DNA of 11,213 nucleotides from Methylobacter sp. (GCA_028714995.1 JAQTLI010000051.1:1-11213); one strand, 5' to 3'. Shown: positions 1 to 8,035, counted from the stretch's first letter. A program made the numbers and translations. Notes: generated by a model not told the origin, from the letters alone.

Positions 1-800
1 CCAGCCTTTGCCCGTGCTTCTTTTGCTCCAGTAAAATCCTGTTGTAATTCTCTGGCATGTGCTATCAATAACCAGCAGTTTTTTTTCAAAACAGTATCTG
101 TAGCAGCCAGTAACGCTGATCTTTTTGCCAAATCTTCCGCCAATTTTGGCTTTGACTGTTTTAGTCTTAATACGGCTAATTTATAAAACAGAGCCGCATT
201 TCTTGGCTCAATTCTGACAGCTCGTTCAATCAAGGCGTCTGCCGAATCAATATCCCCACTTTTACTGCTTCGATCGGCCGCTAGAACTAAAGCCTCTGCC
301 GCTGGGGGCAATGTCCCAGTGGTTTCAATGGGTTCAAATGGCGTTAATTCAGAATGAGTCGCTGGCTCAGGGTTTTCTGGCGATATTGCCTCTGAAGGTG
401 ACAATACGGGCTTAGGGTTATCCGAAGGTGTCGTTTCTGAAGGAGGCAATGTCGGCAGAGGACCGTCTATTGGCGCTACATCTACAGCCTCTGAAGGTTC
501 AGGCTTTTCTAACGATGCACTATCTGAAGACGGCATTGATGATTCCGGCAAATCCGAAGGTGGCATATCTAAAGGTATTGAAGACTGTAAAGGTTCGGCC
601 TTTATTTCAGACGGCTCTTGAAGCGGTTGTATTTTAATATTTTCCGATGGCGTTTTAATATCACGCAGACTGACAGATGGTTTCTGAATCTCCTGTTGTC
701 CAACGTAAACCGGAGCTGGAGGCTGTGTACCAGAAAACCCAGCGCAGCCAGCTAAAAAAGAGGGTAGGGTGGAAATTATAATTAATCGTATAAGTGACAT
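1..800 (-). CDS. LpoP-like outer-membrane lipoprotein with TPR domain (3' end outside window)
   Basis: The reading frame opens at ATG 798-800 and stays open for 266 codons to the left edge, so the C-terminus is missing. Residues 1-18 form a lipoprotein signal peptide ending in the lipobox LAGC, with Cys19 as the lipidation site. The +2 residue is Ala rather than Asp, which favours sorting to the outer membrane. Residues about 25-165 are a low-complexity Pro/Ser/Glu linker with seven PSE or PSD triplets between residues 51 and 137. Residues about 167-266 are helical and TPR-like (for example AVRIEPRNAALFYKLAVLRL). This layout of lipid anchor, disordered linker and C-terminal TPR matches LpoP, the Pseudomonas lipoprotein that activates the peptidoglycan synthase PBP1b. 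That match is from memory of the architecture, and the expected partner gene would lie off the left edge. The ribosome-binding site is weak (AGAG about 9 bases upstream). It could instead be an unrelated TPR lipoprotein; the lipoprotein call is firm, the LpoP role tentative. Confidence 0.8.
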   Translation of the reverse strand, partial: MSLIRLIIISTLPSFLAGCAGFSGTQPPAPVYVGQQEIQKPSVSLRDIKTPSENIKIQPLQEPSEIKAEPLQSSIPLDMPPSDLPESSMPSSDSASLEKPEPSEAVDVAPIDGPLPTLPPSETTPSDNPKPVLSPSEAISPENPEPATHSELTPFEPIETTGTLPPAAEALVLAADRSSKSGDIDSADALIERAVRIEPRNAALFYKLAVLRLKQSKPKLAEDLAKRSALLAATDTVLKKNCWLLIAHARELQQDFTGAKEARAKA

Positions 801-991
801 TTTAAAAAAGCTCTATGTTGTCGGACTGATCTTCTTTTTGATGCATAAGCATAGTTATTATCAATGATTGAATTTAACTTTGCCGTTAACAAGTGCATAG
901 TTTAAGGCAAACAATACATCTTGCTGGGTAGTGACGTCATTGCATTTCTCGATCATGTGATAATTAAGCTATAACTTAAATCCTGCAATCC
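801..991. other. AT-rich intergenic spacer, probable 5' region of the lipoprotein gene
   Basis: No open frame of note lies here. As it is the upstream side of the leftward lipoprotein gene it should contain its promoter. I found AT-rich TATG/GATAAT-like hexamers but no well-spaced -35/-10 pair that I would defend. Confidence 0.3.
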
Positions 992-1338
992 CTAATAATC
1001 AAGCAACAATCCCTGCTTTTTTATGTTCAAATTTAATTTTTTAAATCTGCCAATGCAGTTCTGTCCATGCCATTCAGGATATTTGATTGGATAACCATGG
1101 CCTTGCGTATCCAGAAAATCCAATAAGGCACCGACATAATAGCCATTGGCGGCTGGAACAATGATGCGCATTCCGTTGGATAAATGTGCCAGCAATTGCT
1201 GACGAATTCAACGACGCCATTGCTGGTATAGGAATTCCCAGTTCTAAACCAGGCTTGCACAATTTCTTTACTATCCATCCAATGGGCCGGTTGAGGATGA
1301 TAGGAAAGCGGCCCCTTATTTTTGGGATTATAATTTTC
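992..1338 (-). pseudogene. Decayed IS1380-type DDE transposase fragment
   Basis: Read on the minus strand, 1338 down to about 1201 encodes a segment containing YNPKNKG, SYHPQ, KEIVQAWFRTGNSYTSNG and VVEFV. Homology continues in another frame from about 1200 to 1082 with QLLAHLSNGMRI, then GYYVGALLDFLDTQGHGYPIK. As I recall them, intact IS1380-type transposases have the same order of blocks (GYNPK..GR.SYHP, GNTYTSNG.VEF, RGDSGYFVGALLD..GHGYLIK). Joining the two frames needs one extra base near 1200, so a single-base deletion is the simplest explanation. The block that normally holds a catalytic Asp (GDSGY) reads AANGY here, so the active site is lost as well. Recognisable similarity stops at 1082; the frame itself runs on to a stop at 992. 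The N-terminal part beyond about 1340 and the C-terminal half are absent, and no terminal inverted repeats were found. It is an inert relic of a mobile element. The assignment to IS1380 rather than another DDE family is from memory. Confidence 0.65.
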
Positions 1339-1530
1339 AGATACTTTCTTGCGCGCAACACACCGAATAAGATGCAGAACATTCAGCGGACTATTTTTTT
1401 ATAGCCTTTTGTTCAGCAAAGGTAATCATAGACGGTAGGTATTATTGAATAAGTCAGTTTTTCAACAATACCCAGAACGCAGGAATAGTTGCCAAGGGGC
1501 GCCCTTTAGCAGCTGTTTTTTAACGGTAAC

Positions 1531-2769
1531 TTATCTTCTTGCCCGGTTGCTGCTGGGTTTGTGAGGCTGAGTTGAGTTTCTTCTAGGGCGTGGACCGCGT
1601 GGTTCCTCTGGTGGCATTGGCGGAGCAACTGCGGAGGCCTCAAAGCCGGCAATTTGTTCGCGTTTAATCTCCTTGCCGATCAGCTTTTCAACCAAGCGCA
1701 AAAAATTGTATTCATCATGGGATACTAATGATATGGCTTGGCCTTCCTCGCCTGCACGTCCGGTGCGACCAATCCTATGAACGTAATCTTCTGGTGCGCG
1801 GGGTAGTTCAAAATTGACCACATGTGGCAACAGGTTAATATCAATGCCGCGCGCAGCCACATCGGTAGCTACCAGAACCCTGATTTCACCGGCCTTAAAG
1901 CCTGCCAATGCACTGGTTCTGGCGCCCTGGCTTTTGTTGCCATGTATGGCGGCTGCCTTAATATCGACTTTGTTGAGTTTTTCTGTGAGCCGATTCGCGC
2001 CGTGTTTGGTGGTAGTGAATACTAAAACCTGCTGCCAATTATTTTGTTTTATCAAGTGACAGAGCAGCTCGGTTTTGTTGGCTTTATTAACCAGATAAGC
2101 GATTTGTTCAACCAGTTCTGCGGCGGTATTGCGCGGAGCGACTTCGATTTTTATCGGATTAACCAAAAGACCAGTCGTAAGCTTGCGTATATCTTCTGAA
2201 AAGGTTGCCGAAAACAGCAGGTTTTGGCGCTTTTTCGGGAGCAATGCAACAATTTTACGAATATCCCGAATAAATCCCATGTCCAGCATGCGGTCGGCTT
2301 CATCAAGTATCAGTGTTTCTACTTGATCAAGTTTTACCGCGTTCTGATTGACCAGGTCCAGCAATCGTCCAGGCGTGGCGACCAGTATATCTACGCCGCC
2401 TCTTAACCGCATCATCTGGGGGTTGATTTTTACCCCGCCAAAAACGACTTCGGATTTTAAACGGGGATGCAGATGCGCTCCATATTTGGTGACCGATTCG
2501 CCTATTTGCGCCGCAAGCTCTCTGGTTGGGGTCAGTATTAGCACTCTTACCGGTCGGTTATTGCCGTAAGCCTTTTGCGATAAGCGATGCAGGATTGGCA
2601 AGGTAAATCCTGCTGTTTTACCCGTCCCTGTTTGCGCAGCAGCCAGGACATCATGGCCACCTAAAACGGCTGGAATAGCTTGTGACTGAATGGGGGAGGG
2701 TGAAGTATAGCCTGCATCAGCAATGGCGCGCAGGAGTGGATCAGATAAACCGAGGGAGGTAAATGGCAT
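1531..2769 (-). CDS. rhlE: RhlE-type ATP-dependent DEAD-box RNA helicase
   Basis: This is a complete 412-residue cytoplasmic RNA helicase that uses ATP to unwind short RNA duplexes, typically in ribosome assembly, mRNA turnover and cold adaptation. All family motifs are present in order: Q motif at about 4-30 (GLSDPLL through PIQSQAIP), Walker A AQTGTGKT at 45-52, PTRELA at 81-86, TPGR at 132-135, DEAD at 156-159, SAT at 187-189, FTTT at 251-254, ATDVAARGID at 301-310 and HRIGRTGR at 331-338. After the second RecA lobe a short Pro/Arg-rich basic tail (about 385-412) probably aids RNA binding. The short tail and the opening MPFTSLGLSD fit the RhlE subgroup better than DeaD/CsdA, DbpA or RhlB, though the subgroup call is less certain than the family. 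The ATG at 2767-2769 is the natural start because the Q motif follows at once; its ribosome-binding site is poor. It appears monocistronic, followed by the transposase relic, and I see no GC-rich terminator with a T-run after its stop. Confidence 0.93.
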   Translation of the reverse strand: MPFTSLGLSDPLLRAIADAGYTSPSPIQSQAIPAVLGGHDVLAAAQTGTGKTAGFTLPILHRLSQKAYGNNRPVRVLILTPTRELAAQIGESVTKYGAHLHPRLKSEVVFGGVKINPQMMRLRGGVDILVATPGRLLDLVNQNAVKLDQVETLILDEADRMLDMGFIRDIRKIVALLPKKRQNLLFSATFSEDIRKLTTGLLVNPIKIEVAPRNTAAELVEQIAYLVNKANKTELLCHLIKQNNWQQVLVFTTTKHGANRLTEKLNKVDIKAAAIHGNKSQGARTSALAGFKAGEIRVLVATDVAARGIDINLLPHVVNFELPRAPEDYVHRIGRTGRAGEEGQAISLVSHDEYNFLRLVEKLIGKEIKREQIAGFEASAVAPPMPPEEPRGPRPRRNSTQPHKPSSNRARR

Positions 2770-2819
2770 ATTATATAGAGTCTCAATGAAAGGCTGCTAT
2801 TGACATGCGTCTTGCAGCT

Positions 2820-2846
2820 TTGTGAAAAAGGTGTAAATGGTACAAT
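2820..2846 (+). promoter_or_regulatory. Possible extended -10 promoter facing right
   Basis: TGGTACAAT at 2838-2846 matches the extended -10 form TGnTATAAT in all but one base. A poor -35-like TTGTGA lies at 2820-2825 with a 15-base spacer. A perfect TTGACA is at 2800-2805, but the hexamer at the right distance from it is weak. No gene starts within the next 700 bases on this strand, so any product would be a small RNA or a long leader. In AT-rich DNA such matches arise by chance. Confidence 0.2.
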
Positions 2847-3529
2847 TTAAAAAAGTACTTTAAAAACGGGGAAATAAGGATTAATTGCAGTAATGTCCTG
2901 ATGGAATATCGGCGTTTATTGAGTGGCTGAGCTAAGTGGTCTCTCTTGGCGCTGGTAAACGTCAGAGATATTGTAAGCTGTTGAAATGTATGGTGCCAGA
3001 GGCGGGTTTACGCTTGGTTATTAACCTGTTGATAGTTGTCTTGTATATTTTGTATAGTAAAAAACATACCTACAAACATATCCATAAATTATGCTGATAT
3101 TATACCCGTTAATATTTTTTTACGGGCAAAAAAAACAGAATTAAGCCAGTCTTTGCATATTCGACTGCACGGATGCAGGGGTAGAGCAACGCATGGAGCA
3201 GTTGCCGAGATGTGGCCAAAAACCAAAAATCCCTTGTCTGGCAAGGCATTAGATTTGGTAATGTACTTTAGCAGTTCCAATCATCTATTTTTTTTTTCGA
3301 TCATTTACTAGGGTATAGATGACATAAGCTACATAGATTACGGTTAAAATATAAATTCCTACTGACATATCTGTAAACCACCCTAAATTGAATTTTTTAT
3401 TATTTAGTCTACGAAAGCGGGTTCAACTAACTTTGAAGACAGCCCAGTCAAAATATACCAGAAGCAATCTAATTAGGATGTAAAAATAAAAAATTCTTAC
3501 AGAAAAGTGGATTAGTCTAGGGTTTTCAG

Positions 3530-3557
3530 TTGACTGTTTGCCAGATAATAATATTAA
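3530..3557 (+). promoter_or_regulatory. Candidate sigma-70 promoter of the alpha-oxoamine synthase-like gene
   Basis: TTGACT at 3530-3535 (five of six consensus bases) is followed after 16 bases by TATTAA at 3552-3557 (four of six). The predicted start is near 3564, giving a leader of about 40 bases before the ATG at 3607. Position and strand suit the downstream gene, which has no upstream neighbour on the same strand. It is inferred from pattern only. Confidence 0.35.
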
Positions 3558-3606
3558 AGCCACTCAGTAAAATTAATGGCGGCTCCTTTTCAGTTAGGAA
3601 TATCGT

Positions 3607-4833
3607 ATGAAAATAAAATCAAGCTGGACAAGTACTATTGACAGCATAGTAAATGAAGGTGTCAGTCATGGGTTGGCGCAGTGCACGACTGACGATGCGT
3701 TTTACAATGGGCGAACCGTCTGTTTGAACGGCAGGCATCTGCTGAATTTTGCTCTTTGTAGTTACCTGGGTTTAGAGCTGGATTCCCGGCTTAAGCAGGG
3801 TACTATCGATGCAGTAACAAGATATGGTACACAGTTTGCTGTTTCCAGAGGCTACCTGTCAGCAACTCCATATACGGAGTTGGAAGCAATGCTTGAGGAA
3901 TTGTTCGGAGGCTATGCCCTGGCAACTCCTACGACAACGCTAGGGCATATCGCTGCCTTGCCAGTCCTGATTCAGGAAGGTGATGTGATTATCCTCGACC
4001 AAATGGTTCATAACAGCGTTCAAACGGCTGTAAAACTGGTGCAAGCGCAAGGGGTTCCAGTCGAAACCTTGCTTCACGGTGACCTGGAGATGCTTGAGGA
4101 AAGAGTTAGCGCGCTTAGTAAACAATATCGCCATGTTTGGTACCTGACTGATGGTGTCTACAGCATGTTTGGAGATTTGGCTCCGGTAGAAGAATTGGGA
4201 AAGCTGTTAAAACGCTACGAGCAACTGCATCTTTATTTTGACGACGCTCATGGCATGAGCTGGACAGGCAAACACGGCAGGGGGTATGTCCTCGATTGTC
4301 TGCCCATTCAGGAGCGCATGGTTGTTGCAACGTCCATGTGCAAGGCTTTTGCTGCGGGAGGCGGTGCGCTTATCTTTCCGAATGCCAGGATGCATCGCCA
4401 GGTTAAAAATTGCGGAGGTCCTATGATTTTCTCAGGCCCTATCCAGCCACCTATGCTGGGTGCTGCTATTGCTTCGGCCTGCATTCATCTCTCGCCTGAG
4501 ATACTGCAACTGCAAAAGGAACTACAAGAACGCGTTTCTCTGTGCAATCGTCTGCTGAAGGAATACGATCTGCCTTTGGCTGCTTCGTCCAAGTCGCCCA
4601 TATTTTACATCAAGTTAGGGCATCCTCAGGTCGCCGCCTATATGGTCGAACGCTTGATGAATGAGGGTTTTTATACGAACTATGCTGTTTATCCTGCCGT
4701 ATCGCGGCGGAAATCAGGTGTCCGATTCACGGTGACGCGGCATCTCTCAGCAGAGGATATACACGCTCTGGTTGAGGCGATTGCCTGCAATCTTCCCCTA
4801 GTCCAGAAGGCAAGGCTTAGGGAGAAAGCGTAA
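3607..4833 (+). CDS. Alpha-oxoamine synthase-like PLP-dependent enzyme, substrate unknown
   Basis: A complete 408-residue fold-type I PLP enzyme related to 8-amino-7-oxononanoate synthase (BioF), 2-amino-3-ketobutyrate ligase (Kbl), serine palmitoyltransferase and CqsA. Such enzymes condense an amino acid with an acyl thioester and release CO2. By comparison with BioF: His135 (in HNS) should stack on PLP, Asp212 and His215 (in FDDAHG) bind the pyridine ring and 3'-oxygen, and Lys246 (in ATSMCKAF) forms the internal aldimine. Other family blocks are SYLGLE (52-57), DGVYSMFGD (182-190) and GKHGRG (221-226). The usual GTGGSR..SG segment is replaced by YGTQFAVSRGYLSA (73-86), and the Lys context is SMCK rather than T-x-S/G-K, so it is not a standard BioF or Kbl. 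There is no signal peptide or membrane segment; it should be cytosolic. AGGA at 3596-3599, seven bases before the ATG, supports the start. The gene stands alone, with no bio, tdh, sphingolipid or acyl-carrier gene beside it, so acyl donor and pathway stay open. Confidence 0.88.
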   Translation: MKIKSSWTSTIDSIVNEGVSHGLAQCTTDDAFYNGRTVCLNGRHLLNFALCSYLGLELDSRLKQGTIDAVTRYGTQFAVSRGYLSATPYTELEAMLEELFGGYALATPTTTLGHIAALPVLIQEGDVIILDQMVHNSVQTAVKLVQAQGVPVETLLHGDLEMLEERVSALSKQYRHVWYLTDGVYSMFGDLAPVEELGKLLKRYEQLHLYFDDAHGMSWTGKHGRGYVLDCLPIQERMVVATSMCKAFAAGGGALIFPNARMHRQVKNCGGPMIFSGPIQPPMLGAAIASACIHLSPEILQLQKELQERVSLCNRLLKEYDLPLAASSKSPIFYIKLGHPQVAAYMVERLMNEGFYTNYAVYPAVSRRKSGVRFTVTRHLSAEDIHALVEAIACNLPLVQKARLREKA

Positions 4834-4888
4834 AAATAGCTCTGTCGCAAAAATTAAGGAATCGAACGGCGCATATGATTCGAAATGG

Positions 4889-4923
4889 ACAGCTTAGCCG
4901 GATAACTTTGTCCGCATAGCTGT
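4889..4923. terminator. Imperfect hairpin between convergent genes, possible terminator
   Basis: ACAGCT at 4889-4894 pairs with AGCTGT at 4918-4923, and an inner CGGA at 4899-4902 pairs with TCCG at 4911-4914 around an eight-base loop. It lies between two convergent transcription units, where a two-way terminator would be expected. Neither side has a proper T-run and the stem has an internal mismatch loop, so the call is weak. Confidence 0.3.
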
Positions 4924-4941
4924 ATCAACTTGAAAATCCCG

Positions 4942-4963
4942 ATCAAACATCGGATGTCTTGAT
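4942..4963 (-). terminator. Inverted repeat over the RND permease stop codon
   Basis: ATCAA and ACAT (4942-4950) pair with ATGT and TTGAT (4954-4963) around a CGG loop with one bulged base. On the minus strand the hairpin contains the permease stop codon and is followed by CGGGATTTTC. The stem is AT-rich and the T-run is only four long, so it may slow or protect the transcript end rather than act as a strong terminator. Confidence 0.25.
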
Positions 4964-7900
4964 GGTGGCATAGCGCCGCCAAAGCGCCTTGATCCAATCA
5001 TTGAAATCATCTAAATAGGTATACGCCACTGGAATCACCAGCAGGCTGAGAAAGGTTGATGTCACCAAACCGCCGATAACGGCGACCGCCATAGGACTGC
5101 GGAAGGATGAATCCGCGTCTCCCGCGCCAATCGCAATCGGCAACATACCGGCCCCCATCGCGATGGTAGTCATAACGATAGGGCGGGCACGTTTCCGGCA
5201 AGCATCCAGCAGAGCATCCATTCGGGACATGCCATGGTCTCGCCGCGCTACGATGGCATACTCGACCAGCAATATGGAATTCTTGGTGGCAATTCCCATC
5301 AGCATAATCAGCCCGATCAGTGATGGCATGGAAAACGCTTTACCGGTCAATAGCAGCGCTACAAAACCGCCACCGAAAGAAAGCGGTAGCGCAGCCAAGA
5401 TAGTGATCGGCTGCAAAAACTCTTTGAACAGCAGCACCAGCACAATGAATATGCACAGTACGCCGGTGAGCATGGCAAGGCCAAAACTGGTGAAAAGTTC
5501 AGCCATCATTTCGGCATCGCCAATATTGATTTGCTTTACCCCTGCGGGCAGATTGCGAATGCTCGGCAAGTTTTGCACTGCGCCCGTCACCTCTCCCAGA
5601 GGTAAGCCAGAGAGTTCGATTTCAAAATTGATATTGCGTGAGCGGTCATAACGATCAATGACCGCAGGTCCACTGGAAAGCTCCAGATCGGCCACCTGAC
5701 TGACCATCACCGATCCCGAGCGTGTTTTGCCTGATGGCACAGCGAGCCGTTCCAGCACCGAAAGATCGCTCCGTCCATCTGCGGCCAGTTTTACTACCAC
5801 CGGCACCTGGCGTTGGGCGAGATTGAGTTTGGGCAAAGACCAGTCGTAATCCCCTAAAGTGGCAATGCGCAGAGTCTCTGCGATGGCTGCGGTGGTGACA
5901 CCCAGATCGGCTGCACGGGCAAAATCCGTTCTTACAGCAATTTCCGGCCTCACCAGCGCGGCGCTAGAGGCGATGCTGCCGAGGCCGGGAATGGTTCTGA
6001 GATCACGTTCCACGTTACGGGCTGCGGTGCTTAATGCCTGCGGGTCGTCGCCACTCAGTACCAGCACGTATTTCTCGCCCGATCCGCCCAGGCCTACTTT
6101 GGTGCGCACGCCGGGCAGATTTTGCAGCGCCTGCCTGATGTTTTGCTCGATGACTTGCTTGTGCACAGGTCTGTCTTGTCGATTAGCCAGCAGAATCGTC
6201 AAGGTTGCTTTACGTACTTCGCCGCTTTGAGAGGCTGCAAAAGGATCGCCGCCAGCTGAACCGCTGCCGATGGTGGTGTAAACCGATTTCACATAAGGCA
6301 CGTTTGCCACCAGTTGGCGTGCGGCTTCCGCCGAAGCCCTGGTTTGGGCAAGACTGGCGCCGGGCGATAATTCGATGAAAACCTGAGTCTGCGGATTGTC
6401 ATCTGGCGGTATGAACCCCGTAGGTAGCAAAGGAATGAGGAGCAAGGAGCCGATGAAAAATGCCGCCGCTGCTGCTATCGTGGTCAGGCGATGCTTCAGG
6501 CACCAGGCCGCCAGTTTCATATAGTTTTGCATGATGCGCCCTTCCGGTGGGTCGGAGTAGCCGCTATCTTTCAACATATAAGCAGCCATCATCGGCGTCA
6601 ACATCCGCGCCACTAACAGCGAGGCCAGCACGGCCAGTGCTGCCGTCCAGCCGAATTGCTTGAAGAAACGCCCGGCAATCCCGCTCATGAAGGCTGTGGG
6701 TAGAAATACCGCAACCAGAGCGAAAGTGGTAGCGACCACTGCCAGCCCGATTTCATCCGCCGCCTGCATGGCCGCCTGATAGGGCGTTTTCCCCATACGC
6801 AAGTGGCGCACGATGTTTTCCACTTCGACGATGGCATCATCCACCAGAATGCCAACCACCAGAGATAGCGCCAATAAGGTGATCCCGTTCAGGGAAAAAC
6901 CCAAATACTCCATGCCCAAAAAGGCCGGAATTATCGATAGCGGGAGGGCGACGGCAGAGATGAAAGTCGCCCGCCAATCTTTTAAAAACAACCATACGAC
7001 CAACACGGCCAGCAAGGCGCCTTCGTAAAGCATGGTCATGGAATTCTGGAATTCTTCCAGCACCGGAGTGACAAAATTGAACGCTTCGGTAAATTCTATA
7101 TCCGGGTTGGAAAGTCGCAATTCCGCTAACGCTTTTTGCACACCTGCGCCTACCTCCACGTCGCTGGCGCCACGGCTGCGAGTAACTTCAAACCCTACCA
7201 CCGGTTTGCCGTTGAGCAAAGCCATGGACCGAGGTTCAGCGACGGTATCCTCAATCGTAGCGACCTGGTCGAGCCGGATACGGCGACCGTCTGCCAAAGA
7301 GAGTTGTAGCGGTCGCATTTCTTCAACCGAAGCAACGTTGGCTAAAGTCCGCACTGGCTGCTCGCCACTGCCCAGATTGGCGCGCCCGCCAGCGCTTTCT
7401 CTTTGTATCTCGCGCAACTGGCGGGAAATATCAGCAGCCGTTGCGCCCAACGATTGTAGTTTGACGGGGTCCAGGGCAATGGTCACTTCCCGGCTAACGC
7501 CGCCCACCCGATTGACCGCTCCCACACCACGCACACTGAGCAACCGTTTGGCAACGGTGTCTTCTACAAACCAGGAGAGTGCTTCGTCATCGCGCTGAGT
7601 GGAGGCGACAGTAAACGCCAGGATCGGGGAACCTGCCAAATCAAGCTTGGTAACGATCGGGTCGCGCAAATCGGCAGGCAGATCGGAGCGCACTTTGGAA
7701 ACAGCGGAGCGCATGTCGTCCACGGCTTCCTGCACGGGTTTTTCCAGCCGGAATGCGGCAGTAATAGTGACGCTGCCGTCCTGCACTTTAGTGGTGATGT
7801 GCTTTAGGCCTTGCAAGGTGGCGATAGCGTTTTCGATTTTACGTGCCACCTCGGTTTCCAGTTGCGAAGGCGAAGCACCGGGCAGGGATGCAGAGACCGT

Positions 7901-8035
7901 CACAGTGGGCAAGTCCAGATCCGGCATATTCTGAATCTTCATCGACTGAAAACTCATCATCCCTCCGAAGCTCAGCAGCACAAACAACATCATCGCTGGA
8001 ATGGGATTGCGGATACACCAGGCGGAGACGTTCAT
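4943..8035 (-). CDS. RND (HAE-1 type) multidrug efflux permease, inner membrane
   Basis: The 1030-residue protein is full length for the AcrB/MexB superfamily. It is the trimeric inner-membrane proton antiporter that drives substrates out through the adaptor and outer-membrane channel. TM1 lies at about 12-30, followed by the first periplasmic porter region (PDLDLPTVTVSASLPGASP). TM2-TM6 are at about 335-485, a second periplasmic region at about 540-845, and TM8-TM12 at about 850-1005. The proton-relay residues are present: Asp399-Asp400 in TM4 (GILVDDAIVEVEN), Lys918 in TM10 (GIATKNSILLVEYA) and Arg951 in ARPIVMTT, equivalent to AcrB D407/D408, K940 and R971. A charged aliphatic heavy-metal (CzcA) type is less likely given the DD pair and porter sequence. 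Its ATG overlaps the adaptor stop as ATGA, and the ribosome-binding site is only GGGTGG-like, so translation is probably coupled. Substrates cannot be read from sequence. It is the last gene of the operon. Confidence 0.95.
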   Translation of the reverse strand: MNVSAWCIRNPIPAMMLFVLLSFGGMMSFQSMKIQNMPDLDLPTVTVSASLPGASPSQLETEVARKIENAIATLQGLKHITTKVQDGSVTITAAFRLEKPVQEAVDDMRSAVSKVRSDLPADLRDPIVTKLDLAGSPILAFTVASTQRDDEALSWFVEDTVAKRLLSVRGVGAVNRVGGVSREVTIALDPVKLQSLGATAADISRQLREIQRESAGGRANLGSGEQPVRTLANVASVEEMRPLQLSLADGRRIRLDQVATIEDTVAEPRSMALLNGKPVVGFEVTRSRGASDVEVGAGVQKALAELRLSNPDIEFTEAFNFVTPVLEEFQNSMTMLYEGALLAVLVVWLFLKDWRATFISAVALPLSIIPAFLGMEYLGFSLNGITLLALSLVVGILVDDAIVEVENIVRHLRMGKTPYQAAMQAADEIGLAVVATTFALVAVFLPTAFMSGIAGRFFKQFGWTAALAVLASLLVARMLTPMMAAYMLKDSGYSDPPEGRIMQNYMKLAAWCLKHRLTTIAAAAAFFIGSLLLIPLLPTGFIPPDDNPQTQVFIELSPGASLAQTRASAEAARQLVANVPYVKSVYTTIGSGSAGGDPFAASQSGEVRKATLTILLANRQDRPVHKQVIEQNIRQALQNLPGVRTKVGLGGSGEKYVLVLSGDDPQALSTAARNVERDLRTIPGLGSIASSAALVRPEIAVRTDFARAADLGVTTAAIAETLRIATLGDYDWSLPKLNLAQRQVPVVVKLAADGRSDLSVLERLAVPSGKTRSGSVMVSQVADLELSSGPAVIDRYDRSRNINFEIELSGLPLGEVTGAVQNLPSIRNLPAGVKQINIGDAEMMAELFTSFGLAMLTGVLCIFIVLVLLFKEFLQPITILAALPLSFGGGFVALLLTGKAFSMPSLIGLIMLMGIATKNSILLVEYAIVARRDHGMSRMDALLDACRKRARPIVMTTIAMGAGMLPIAIGAGDADSSFRSPMAVAVIGGLVTSTFLSLLVIPVAYTYLDDFNDWIKALWRRYATIKTSDV

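Larger units (their letters stand above)
2770..3606. other. Long, mostly AT-rich intergenic region without a convincing gene
   Basis: These 837 bases separate rhlE (leftward) from the alpha-oxoamine synthase-like gene (rightward), so both 5' regions should lie here. Open frames at 3036-3311 (plus) and 3089-3280 (minus) have no recognisable motif, no good ribosome-binding site and overlap each other, so I do not call them. A less AT-rich island at about 3160-3255 (around GGATGCAGGGGTAGAGCAAC) stands out from its AT-rich surroundings and may be a relic of a repeat or inserted element. A small palindrome AAAGTACTTT sits at about 2853-2862. No tRNA or clear terminator was found. Promoter-like sequences are listed separately. 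Confidence 0.5.

Noticed and set aside
428..637. 69-codon plus-strand frame opposite the lipoprotein
   Set aside because: It is antisense to the repeat-rich linker of a gene with a clear lipobox and TPR domain; its openness follows from the repeats.
1074..1382. 102-codon minus-strand frame starting at 1382
   Set aside because: The transposase-like residues of this stretch are in the other two minus-strand frames; this frame is an out-of-frame reading of the same relic.
1495..1515. Palindrome-like AAGGGGCGCCCTT after the rhlE stop as a terminator
   Set aside because: The stem is only about five base pairs and no T-run follows it on the minus strand.
3036..3311. 91-codon plus-strand open frame in the intergenic region
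   Set aside because: No good ribosome-binding site, low-complexity and AT-driven composition, no recognisable motif, and it overlaps an equally unconvincing minus-strand frame at 3089-3280.
3607..4833. Naming the PLP enzyme bioF, kbl or cqsA
   Set aside because: Key family segments differ from BioF and Kbl, no biotin, threonine-degradation or cqsS neighbour is present, and the specificity cannot be read from sequence.
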